Shown here: piece by piece, positions 27,701 through 34,646 of the stretch
How positions within the stretch are numbered: position 1 is the first letter of the stretch
How the letters are laid out: every line of letters begins with the position of its first letter
Source: Methanomassiliicoccus luminyensis B10
Lineage (GTDB): Archaea > Thermoplasmatota > Thermoplasmata > Methanomassiliicoccales > Methanomassiliicoccaceae
Direction of reading: 5' to 3'
Assembly: GCF_000308215.1 (NCBI RefSeq)
Contig: NZ_CAJE01000004.1
Location: forward strand, 1-64,000
Length of the DNA: 64,000 bases
The notes under the pieces: generated by a model
Told to the model about the DNA's origin: nothing
The model's database searches: none
Seen by the model: the letters and a program-made list of their open reading frames with translations, nothing else
Program-made: the position numbers and the translations under genes

Positions 27701-28053
27701 CCCTCCTCCAGCAGGACGAAATCTGGATTGACTCCTGTCTCCAGGGGATTGTCCCTCAGCACCTGAGCGCAGAAGGAGTGAAAGGTCATGATGGTCGACC
27801 AGTTGAAGTCCTCCAGGGCCTCTTCGGACCCATGGCTCAGCTTGGACAGCTCCTTCCTGATCTTCTCCTTCATGGATGCGGCGGCCTTGTCTGTAAAAGT
27901 CAGCGCAAGGATGCTGGATGAAGTCTTCGTCTTATCCAGCAGTTTCAGGTATTTGGCGGCCAGCGTGGTGGTCTTGCCGGTCCCCGCTCCCGCTGAAACG
28001 CATTGGGAGGCCTCACAGTCCAGCGTATCTTTCTGGCGCCCCGCGAGATTCAT
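24706..28053 (-). CDS. AddA-like UvrD helicase fused to PD-(D/E)XK nuclease
   Basis: A 1,115-residue superfamily 1 helicase-nuclease. The helicase motifs are intact: Q-motif LAGRQKDTLD, Walker A VSAGAGTGKTTT (about residue 27), motif II VDEMQDTDVLQ, motif III GDPKQSIYLFREAD, motif V TVHAAKGLEFPIVIVPE and motif VI YVAATRAMDRLV. The C-terminal RecB-family nuclease shows GRMDLLVENTDGSYSLIDFKTGT (the D...D-x-K site), then YAKQLQDYGRAV. This is the domain order of AddA, a recombination enzyme of bacteria that degrades and processes double-strand ends. It overlaps its AddB-like partner by ATGA. Archaea normally use HerA-NurA, so acquisition and a defence use are likely. Confidence 0.88.
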   Translation of the reverse strand: MNLAGRQKDTLDCEASQCVSAGAGTGKTTTLAAKYLKLLDKTKTSSSILALTFTDKAAASMKEKIRKELSKLSHGSEEALEDFNWSTIMTFHSFCAQVLRDNPLETGVNPDFVLLEEGGSRALMESAFEDLMRTEDQSVRKALLDVMTEVEGWRLEENLPSIYKSRHITGPLFKQACQGGLDELTKKVCTELLTSAIGALARNDDFANSLHTLKDLAAKPNLGTDKGSEVLIELRKPLSSLSSELKPEEALAEVHRIVRGSRSGIGSKDVFTTEEKEMLNHSIASLKEGFESSGYDLARTRDNPALGSRVGEFLISLDVVSDAFARMVQRRKDERNALDFEDMLIMMRDQVTGDKEFARRLGSRYRYVLVDEMQDTDVLQLEIIKAIIGDERPCHRLFVVGDPKQSIYLFREADVALFKDARRYVEEMGGTHRALNINYRSTPDIICFVNSLFSRLFSSEANAWDFKYEPVSVSDHRRNDRGAVELHLLTDTENGDDRKVAEGEMVAKLIRNIVDQGDVVYHDEQGERLEEGRAARFSDITILMRARTNLPHFEQALKKAGIPYRVHRGQGYYSQREVIDAYQLLRFLLDRSDDAALYGLLRSPYFGFNEEELFRIGNGRRGPWFSRLKREGATDARANAACVRLERWLHYARWEPVADLLMRVISESGIYAVYGGLTQGDEMIANLEKLQQRVRSRQSTGFITLHDVVSDLEENIWGEAREGEAQIENDDANAVHIMTVHAAKGLEFPIVIVPEIDRERSANYERIEVDRHMGIGVQLTDPRTMDKQPNAAMERMKKVGDAKHEAENRRLFYVAATRAMDRLVMTAYCKDPEKVEERCGGNCWLHYLLRSLDVKADAVAAGGMELADSCGNKTWFGIQVHEPERGLKKRAPEERRVPGALRSMPERPASKAVEIEEDLSPSRSHSREGGIMRLNGRPELDWHGWDDLSDSRTRGLVVHAVFQGRPARVVLKEHGVVDEEMARKIEAQRDRFFASDLMKNAARTHPEISFQMMKKDQRVNGRMDLLVENTDGSYSLIDFKTGTPTKANIGEYVGRYAKQLQDYGRAVEGIVGMKPRLFLYFTGNEMVREVPFESSSEKMDEETEVGPNTTIDSVA

Positions 28054-31000
28054 TCGCCACCCTCCTCATATTCTTCGGCATCGATTGCGACAGGGGATTC
28101 GTCCCGTTCGCCACCTGCCATATCCAGCAGGCGGGAGCTGTCGAAGCGGCATAGGCAGTAGTAGTCGCATGACGGGCCACACTCCCGGCCCATGCCTGCC
28201 CGCCCATTATGGCTGAGGCTGAACTTCCCGCTCTCGATATCCTCGACCAGGGTCGCCACTCTCTTCCTCGCCGCGTCCATCTGTTCGACGAAGGGCGGCA
28301 GCCCCTCGATGCGGCCCTTCAGGTGCGCCACTTCGGGAGCGTTGAAGTCCAGTATCGAGGGGACCATGCGCGCCGTCCCTGAAGTGGTGAGCACGTAGTA
28401 TCCGCCCCCGATTGATTTCATGCCGGGGTTCGACGCCTCCATGGCCATAATGTAAAGCGGGATCTGCAGGTCTTCAGCCGCGTCGGGCCTACTTACTGAG
28501 CCAGTCTTGTAGTCGATGACGAAGAAGCGGCCGTCCGCGGCCGCGTCCACCCGATCGATCCGCCCGGCAAGATTGATGAATGACGCCCCATCGCCTCTGA
28601 GGGGCACTCTGACATGATGCTGTTGATCATCATCAGTCGGAGCTATCCAGTGCTCCAGAAAGAGTGGGTTCATCCCATTGAGCCCCTTCTTTACTTCCCT
28701 CTCAATGAAGATGGCCAGGGCGCCTCTCACCGGGCCGAAGCCCACCAGACGGTTCAGCGAAGCCCTCAACCGCTGGCTTTCCCACTCGGCGGTCTGCTCC
28801 AGGGCGATTGCCCTAATCTTTTCCAGTGCTTCTGCCTCCTCCGGCGCGGTGACCCTGCCCTTCCCGGACGCAATCCGCTCAGAGTAGAACTTCTCCAGTA
28901 TCGAGTGAACCTTGGATCCGATGATCATGACGTCCCTGCTGACCGATTTCCCCTGCAGCATCATGACGTACTTCAGGTAGTACTGGAACGGGCAGTAGGA
29001 GTATGTGCAGATCTGGCTGGGAGAATACGTTTTGCCCTCATGAATGAGCTTGAGCGCTTCGACCACGTCCTGGGCTTCCATGATGCCGTCGTACGCGCTG
29101 CGATACGTTCCCCTCCTGTAAATTTCCTCCATGTTGATGCAACGGCAGGCGGCCTCGATGGCTTCAAGGCCGATATGCTCGGTGAGATTGTGGTCCTGCA
29201 AAGTGATCGCCCTGCCGACCTGGCGCTGCGTCTCCAACAGCGAGTGGAGGTCAGGAGAGACTTCCAGTTCAGTCGTTCGAAGCGCATCCTGAACCGCCTT
29301 GAGGAATGGGGAGGCCAGGGCGGTCTTGTCCCGATCGGAGTTGTGGTGAGAGAGATAAATATGCCCGGTGCTAGACAGGAGCGCGCTCAGGAAGTAGTAT
29401 TTCTCCTGCCTCAGCAGCTCGCGGTCCACCAGCACGCCCATCCGCTCGACCTCCTCGGGAGTGGCGAACGGATAGCTCACATGGATCCTCGGAAGGTCGC
29501 CGTCCACCATGGCCGGGATGAAGACGTGCTTCCTCTCTACCAGCTGGCCGGCACGAAGGCCGGTGACCTCGATCGCACCGGCGCCCGCTCTCTCCGGAAT
29601 GTACGTCTCGGAGACAACCTGGGTTCGGTGGATCTCCACGAATTCGTCGAGGGAGAGCAACTGATCGCTCAGCACCATGCTGCCCCGCCCGAGTTCATTG
29701 AGCAGGCCCGAGTACAGAGCGAGCGCGCGGCGCTCACGCTCGGCGATTCTCTTGTCGTCGAGCCGGTCCAACTCCGCCCCGATCTTCATTTGCTTGAGCA
29801 CGTTTCTCAGCGAACTCACGTGCTGGAAAAGGGTCTTTTTGCCCTCCAAAACCTCAAGGGTTTTGACGAGCGTCCGCACCCCCTCGTGAGCACTGCGGAC
29901 CTGCAGGCTGGCAGAAACGTCAATGGTCGGCAGCGTGTCATCCCGGTCGGGGTCCGGCACCGTTCGAGGCAGGTCGGAGAGAAGCTCATCCTTTCCCACA
30001 CTGGCCGACAGTACTTGTGCCAGCTCCCGGACGTCCCAGGAATGCAGGAGCTTCCTCCGCCCCTCGAAGTCGAAGTAGTGCTTGATCAGGGGGAGGGACA
30101 GAAGGTCGATGATGTCCTTGGTCCGGTAACCGTTTTGCACTACCGACAACAGGTCGAAGATTGCTTGGATCGACGGGGATTCAGAGAAGCCAACCCCTAT
30201 GCTGAAGCTGGCAGGGATGCCGTGGTCGGCCATGACCTCCCGGACCATCGGCGCGAACTTCTCCCTCATGGGAAGCAGCACCGATATCGAGGAGGGGTCC
30301 TCGCCCTCATCCAGCAGTCGCCTGATGTTGGCGGCCATCTGGCGCAGCTCGGTGAGGGGGTTGGCGTAACTGGAGGCGTATACGGTCACTGCGTCCTGGG
30401 ACTCCTTCTTTCCGCAGAAGACGCCGACCATGGCCTTGTCCCGTTCATCGAGATCGATCGCAATCTCTGAAGATGGCGTGAGCCAGGATATGTCCTCAGC
30501 GAACACGGGATGGCCGGGGATATGAATCTGGTAGTAAGTAGCGTCGGGACACGCCTGGCACAGCGCGGTGATCATCTCCCTCTCTGACGGCGTCGGAGCG
30601 AACAGGCCGAAGAAGAACAGCTTGCGGGTTTCCTTGACTCCATGCTCGCGAATATCTCCGATAGCCCAGTCCAGGACGCCCCGCTGATCCAGCACATCAA
30701 GTTCGCCAAGCTCGCGGCGATACTCGGATAGAATGAACGCCAGCTGGTTCGATTTTGCCGATTGAAGCTCGCCCAGGACGGCCGGGTAATCGACTCGATA
30801 GTCGCCAAGGGTGGAGATGAACGCGTGTATGGAATGGACCAGACCCAGGCGGGGCCGGCCGTCCCTGTAGAATAGGGGCAGTTCCTCGGGATGATTTACA
30901 ACGATCTTCCGGATCAACAGTTGCGATTCCAGATCAGAGATGACGGGCTTAGCCCTCGGGGACGAACTCATTCTCTCGTCAGCCAGCTGGCGCAGGGTGA

Positions 31001-31181
31001 GCGCAACAGAGCTTCGGATCGCCGCGGCGTCGCCCATTATCTTCGAGCGGGTGTGATCTGCCAGGGCCGAGGTGGGCACGATGGCCCTGGTTCCGAACTT
31101 GTCGACAGCATATGCTGTCGACAGCTCATTCAAGAAGTGTCCCATGCATCCGCGGGGGCTTCCTCTCACCACCACGACCAT
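28050..31181 (-). CDS. AddB-like helicase-nuclease subunit (Fe-S, PD-(D/E)XK)
   Basis: A 1,043-residue partner of the AddA-like protein. The N-terminal helicase-like region starts VVVVRGSPRGCMGHFL and lacks a good Walker A Lys, as in inactivated subunits. Helicase relics such as VTGLRAGQLVERKHVFIPAM and VYASSYANPLTELRQMAANI follow. The C-terminal RecB-type nuclease keeps FFVIDYKTGS and LQIPLYIMAM. An AddB-type iron-sulphur staple is suggested by ICTYSYCPFQYYLKYV before the nuclease and a final CGPSCDYYCLCRF after it. It lies 68 bases downstream of the SNF2-type gene on the same strand. Confidence 0.82.
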   Translation of the reverse strand: MVVVVRGSPRGCMGHFLNELSTAYAVDKFGTRAIVPTSALADHTRSKIMGDAAAIRSSVALTLRQLADERMSSSPRAKPVISDLESQLLIRKIVVNHPEELPLFYRDGRPRLGLVHSIHAFISTLGDYRVDYPAVLGELQSAKSNQLAFILSEYRRELGELDVLDQRGVLDWAIGDIREHGVKETRKLFFFGLFAPTPSEREMITALCQACPDATYYQIHIPGHPVFAEDISWLTPSSEIAIDLDERDKAMVGVFCGKKESQDAVTVYASSYANPLTELRQMAANIRRLLDEGEDPSSISVLLPMREKFAPMVREVMADHGIPASFSIGVGFSESPSIQAIFDLLSVVQNGYRTKDIIDLLSLPLIKHYFDFEGRRKLLHSWDVRELAQVLSASVGKDELLSDLPRTVPDPDRDDTLPTIDVSASLQVRSAHEGVRTLVKTLEVLEGKKTLFQHVSSLRNVLKQMKIGAELDRLDDKRIAERERRALALYSGLLNELGRGSMVLSDQLLSLDEFVEIHRTQVVSETYIPERAGAGAIEVTGLRAGQLVERKHVFIPAMVDGDLPRIHVSYPFATPEEVERMGVLVDRELLRQEKYYFLSALLSSTGHIYLSHHNSDRDKTALASPFLKAVQDALRTTELEVSPDLHSLLETQRQVGRAITLQDHNLTEHIGLEAIEAACRCINMEEIYRRGTYRSAYDGIMEAQDVVEALKLIHEGKTYSPSQICTYSYCPFQYYLKYVMMLQGKSVSRDVMIIGSKVHSILEKFYSERIASGKGRVTAPEEAEALEKIRAIALEQTAEWESQRLRASLNRLVGFGPVRGALAIFIEREVKKGLNGMNPLFLEHWIAPTDDDQQHHVRVPLRGDGASFINLAGRIDRVDAAADGRFFVIDYKTGSVSRPDAAEDLQIPLYIMAMEASNPGMKSIGGGYYVLTTSGTARMVPSILDFNAPEVAHLKGRIEGLPPFVEQMDAARKRVATLVEDIESGKFSLSHNGRAGMGRECGPSCDYYCLCRFDSSRLLDMAGGERDESPVAIDAEEYEEGGE

Positions 31182-31249
31182 TATCCACCCACTGCCGTCG
31201 AATTGCCCTCCTTGTTGATATTGATATCTTCAGTGTTCATTCTTGTGAC

Positions 31250-33232
31250 TCATCTCGTTTTGTGGTTCATGGGTCGCCTGACTGGCCCCTTGTTGCCGCT
31301 GTCTTCTAACGTCCGCTCGATCTCCTCATCAAAGGCCTCGTCAGCGCTCCGGAGGACCTCCAGGCCGCCGATCCCCCTGCGGCCGAGGAACTCTCCGATC
31401 CTCCGGACCGCCTCTATGCTGTCCTCGGCGTCTAGCTCGTCGATGCCCTCGGTCAGGAGAGCGGGAAGTTCACCCACGGAACGGTCAGCGGTACGGGACA
31501 CTGCCTGGAGCATCCGATGGATGCCCTCGTCGACCGATCCCGACGTTACGAGATCGACCACATGGACGACGTCATCGGCCTGGCCGACCCGGTCTACCCT
31601 GCCTATGCGCCGCTCGATCTTCCGGGGGTCGTAGGGCAGATCGTAGTTGACGATGCAGTTGGCCGTCCGGAGGTCCGCTCCCTCGGACAGGATGTCGGTG
31701 GCCAGGAGCACGCAGAACCCCTCGTGCTCCTGGAATCGCCTCATCTCTGAGATCTGCACCTCCTCATCCTCCTCCCCCGAAGCGGCGAACAGCTTGTAGC
31801 CCTCTCCGTCCGATCGGCCGCAGAGGTACCGGTACGTGGGAAGCCACTGCGTGAATATGATGATCTTCTTCGCCGCCCCGGATGCCCTGAGGTCCTCGAT
31901 GGCCTTGTGGAGCACATCCCATTTGCTGTCGGCCCCGAGCCCCCTCAGGCGATCGGTGATGTTCCTGCACCGATCCGCGGTCGCGCCGCTCACCGACGAC
32001 TCGACCGAAGTGATCCCCTCCCCGCTGCAGAACCCGAAGCGCGCCATGCCGTCATCGAGCAGGCCCGCCATGGCAGGCATCGACGAGCTCAGCTGCCTCC
32101 TGTGAAGATGGGTGAACTCCTCGGCGAACAGCCGGTCAAGCTCCCGAAAGATGCCCCGCTCGGTCGCGTCAGGCGTCGATGCGGCCGAGCTCAGATCGCC
32201 GTCGCTCATCTTGACCTCGAGGTCCAGGAACTCCCTCCGCCTCATTTCTCCGACCTCCTCCCGCCTCGTCATGGTCATGAGGGGATAGAGAAAGCTCAGC
32301 CGGCCGAGGACCACCCGCAGACGGGCTACATCAGGATCGGAGGGCCATCGTTCGGCCATCGTTCCGAGCTCGCGCGAGATGGCATCCTCGCCACCGGGCC
32401 CGGCCGCGGCGGCTTCCTTCGCGATCTCCGATGCCTCACCGATAATGCCCCTCGCCTCCAAAGCCGGGATGTCATCTCCCCTGAGCCTCTCGGCCAGCCT
32501 GCTCAGCCGGGCAGTACTGCGCATCTCCCTCTTGAACGCCGCATAGGGCAGCCTGCCGGGATCGATGGCCTCGATGATCTGGAAGAGGTCATCGTCCTCC
32601 AGGCGGTCCGGGGACACGGATATGCCCACCACTTTCCTGGAGCGGCCGGACAGCTCCATGCAGGCTTTTCTCCTCCGAGCCCCTTCCTCGCCCCAGGCGA
32701 CATTGTGCACCTCGTCGATCACCAGGAGGTCGAGGTCCGGCCCGGCGGCGGGGGCTAGGCAATCGAGGTTGGCCTCCATGGAATCGAGGGACACGATGTG
32801 CCTGAACTGCCGCTCCTTGTCAGCGATATCTCTCATCGCCTCGGCCCCGCTCACCACGTTGAAGGAGAGGCCGAACCTGCTCTCCATCTCGCTCCTCCAT
32901 TTGTGCATCAGATGCGAGGGGCACGCCACCAGCAGCCTGGCGGCGCTGTTCCTCAGGACCTCGTCCAGGATGATGCAGCCTGCCTCCACGGTCTTCCCCA
33001 GGCCGGTCTCGTCGGCGATGAGCAGACGGCCGTCCGATCTGGTGAACTTGAGCAGCGGACGGAGCTGATACGGCCTGAAGAAAGTTCTGCGACGGAGCGG
33101 CCCGGAGGGCGCATCGTCACCGCTCGCGCTCACATGGTCGAGAACGGCTCTGATCATGCCAGTCCCGCTGGCATTATCAGCCTTCCTCGGCGAGATATCG
33201 TGGCGAGGCGCTCCGTTCTGCTGTCCGGGCAT
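31250..33232 (-). CDS. SNF2/RapA-family DEAD-like ATPase
   Basis: A 660-residue superfamily 2 motor. Motif I is LLIADETGLGKTVEAG (about residue 70), motif II VIDEVH instead of DEAH, a third motif ISVSP in place of the usual TATP, motif IV KIIIFTQWLPTYRYL, motif V LLATDILSEGADLRTA and motif VI ERRIGRVDRVGQ. This last form is typical of SNF2/RapA translocases. There is no nuclease or methylase domain. It starts one base after the stop of a small upstream gene and heads the Add-Dpt run, so a role in remodelling or moving along target DNA is likely. Confidence 0.85.
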   Translation of the reverse strand: MPGQQNGAPRHDISPRKADNASGTGMIRAVLDHVSASGDDAPSGPLRRRTFFRPYQLRPLLKFTRSDGRLLIADETGLGKTVEAGCIILDEVLRNSAARLLVACPSHLMHKWRSEMESRFGLSFNVVSGAEAMRDIADKERQFRHIVSLDSMEANLDCLAPAAGPDLDLLVIDEVHNVAWGEEGARRRKACMELSGRSRKVVGISVSPDRLEDDDLFQIIEAIDPGRLPYAAFKREMRSTARLSRLAERLRGDDIPALEARGIIGEASEIAKEAAAAGPGGEDAISRELGTMAERWPSDPDVARLRVVLGRLSFLYPLMTMTRREEVGEMRRREFLDLEVKMSDGDLSSAASTPDATERGIFRELDRLFAEEFTHLHRRQLSSSMPAMAGLLDDGMARFGFCSGEGITSVESSVSGATADRCRNITDRLRGLGADSKWDVLHKAIEDLRASGAAKKIIIFTQWLPTYRYLCGRSDGEGYKLFAASGEEDEEVQISEMRRFQEHEGFCVLLATDILSEGADLRTANCIVNYDLPYDPRKIERRIGRVDRVGQADDVVHVVDLVTSGSVDEGIHRMLQAVSRTADRSVGELPALLTEGIDELDAEDSIEAVRRIGEFLGRRGIGGLEVLRSADEAFDEEIERTLEDSGNKGPVRRPMNHKTR

Positions 33233-33233
33233 C

Positions 33234-33506
33234 TCAACGCGCCTCCCGGTCGGATGATGCTGTTCCGATGTACCAACTGAGCAGCTCAGCGGGGCAGTGC
33301 TCCTCGGGAGCGGCCCCTGCGGTCCTCGCCGCCCCGTGCCGGGGCTGGCGCCTCTTCCTGGTGAAGCGTTCAGGCTTCAGGCGCTCCTCCATGACAGGCC
33401 TGATGCCCTGGCCCCACGCATACTCATAGATGGTCTGGTTCGTCACTGCCGGTACATCCCCGTTCGAGATCAGGTACTGGGTCATGCGGTCTATCTGCGG
33501 TGTCAT
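33234..33506 (-). CDS. Small hypothetical protein heading the SNF2-Add-Dpt run
   Basis: A 90-residue protein from the ATG at 33506; a TTG at 33563 would add 19 residues but lies inside the promoter palindrome. Sequence MTPQIDRMTQYLISNGDVP ... TNQTIYEYAWGQGIRPVM suggests a helical, perhaps HTH-like, N-terminus, then a very basic stretch (KPERFTRKRRQPRH) and a C-terminal CPAELLSWYIG. It is directly joined to the SNF2 gene with a 1-base gap, so it is likely a subunit or adaptor. Family not recognised. Confidence 0.55.
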   Translation of the reverse strand: MTPQIDRMTQYLISNGDVPAVTNQTIYEYAWGQGIRPVMEERLKPERFTRKRRQPRHGAARTAGAAPEEHCPAELLSWYIGTASSDREAR

Positions 33507-33539
33507 CGGACCGAGAGCCGCACGTCGATACAAAATCAT

Positions 33540-33562
33540 TATAACGTTATATTTGTTATACA
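33540..33562. promoter_or_regulatory. Divergent promoter with 12-bp palindrome (SNF2-Add-Dpt versus CARF regulator)
   Basis: TATAACGTTATA at 33540-33551 is a perfect palindrome lying between the two divergent starts. It merges into TATTTGTTATAC, which gives TATA elements for both directions: one about 25-30 bases before the ATG at 33579, the other about 35 bases before the ATG at 33506. Placement over both TATA boxes makes it a natural operator for the CARF-wHTH protein encoded beside it (inference). Confidence 0.55.
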
Positions 33563-33578
33563 AGTGACGACGGTTATT

Positions 33579-34502
33579 ATGGTGAGAGATGTGGGAGCGA
33601 CCTCAGGAGACAGCAGGGACCGTGGACCGGCCCCCTCGAAGAGCAGCAGCGCATACGACCGTATGATCCCCCGCCTGAGGGTGGTGATATGCTGCGTGAC
33701 CTTCGAGACAGTGAAGGTGGTCAACCCCATCAAGGACCTGCGGGCAGAAAAGGTCCACATCCTGCACTGGGACGGAGGGGACCAGGCCAAGAAGGCCACA
33801 GTGTATGCGGACTTCTACCAGGAGGTCGTCGACCAGCTGCACGCTCTCGGACTTGAGGACGCGAGCATCGTGGAAAAGAGGGTCAAGGTGTACCGGTTCA
33901 AGGACGTCCTGAGATCCCTCATCTCGATCATGTCCGAGGAGCGCCGGAACGGGAACGATGTCTACATCAACGTATCGGCGGGGACCACCGAGTTCGCTGC
34001 CGCTGCCACATTGGCATCCATGATGGTCGAGGGGGTAAAGCCGTTCACCGTCCACGCCCGCGCCTACACGATATCCGGCGAGGAGAGGATAAGGGAGGTG
34101 TTCAGCGTCGACGGTAAGCTGGTCGGTCAGACCAAAGCGGTGGCCGAGCCCGTGGAGCTGCCGACCTTCCAGATCGATCTGCCGCCGAGGGACCTGGTCC
34201 TGGCCCTAAGGGAGTTCAGGAAAAGGAAGGAGAACAAGCAGCCCACGAGGTACACGGCTCTGATCAAGGCGATAAAGGACGCCGGCGCGTGGACCTATGA
34301 GCCGGGACAGACGGGCAGCGTGAAGGACAGCGATGCCCGTGTAGGGGATCGAGTCGTGCAGGCTGAGAAGATGTACTACTCGCGGCACTACATCGATGGA
34401 TGGATCAAGAACGGGTGGGTCGACGGGAGGAGCGGCAGAGGCCGGGAGCTCAGGATCACCGAGTCCGGCATCAACGTGACCGACATATTCTATCTTGATT
34501 GA
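33579..34502 (+). CDS. CARF-domain winged-helix regulator (HFX_2341/DUF6293-like)
   Basis: A 307-residue protein from the ATG at 33579, which sits about 25-30 bases after a TATA element; the ATG at 33663, just before the first strand RLRVVICCVTFETVKV, is the alternative. The Rossmann-like CARF core is visible: the first strand, KVHILHWDGGDQAKK, and the hallmark VYINVSAGTTEFAAAATLASMM (about residue 127), where CARF proteins contact a cyclic oligonucleotide. The C-terminal 110 residues are helical with a wing (YYSRHYIDGWIKNGWVDG ... LRITESG), a DNA-binding wHTH. No CRISPR array or cas gene is in the window. It is divergent from the SNF2-Add-Dpt run and likely controls it. Confidence 0.8.
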   Translation: MVRDVGATSGDSRDRGPAPSKSSSAYDRMIPRLRVVICCVTFETVKVVNPIKDLRAEKVHILHWDGGDQAKKATVYADFYQEVVDQLHALGLEDASIVEKRVKVYRFKDVLRSLISIMSEERRNGNDVYINVSAGTTEFAAAATLASMMVEGVKPFTVHARAYTISGEERIREVFSVDGKLVGQTKAVAEPVELPTFQIDLPPRDLVLALREFRKRKENKQPTRYTALIKAIKDAGAWTYEPGQTGSVKDSDARVGDRVVQAEKMYYSRHYIDGWIKNGWVDGRSGRGRELRITESGINVTDIFYLD

Positions 34503-34623
34503 CGTGAGTGATCAACGACAACGAATCGCACTCCCGGTCGCATCCTCATGGCTGACCGCTTGCTATCGGGGGTGTCGCTACGAATGTGATATGAGGGGCG
34601 AGCACGGCGTCCCGTTCGCTGAT

Positions 34624-34635
34624 CTTTTTTCCTTT
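34624..34635. terminator. T-rich tract between convergent genes
   Basis: CTTTTTTCCTTT lies after the CARF gene and just before the end of the convergent gene at 34647, a plausible shared archaeal terminator without a clear stem. Confidence 0.3.
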
Positions 34636-34646
34636 CCGTCCTGTCT

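Noticed and set aside
28614-30470. Long plus-strand frame of 618 codons opposite the AddB-like gene
   Set aside because: His/Arg/Gln-rich with no domain pattern; it mirrors the codon bias of the real minus-strand gene.
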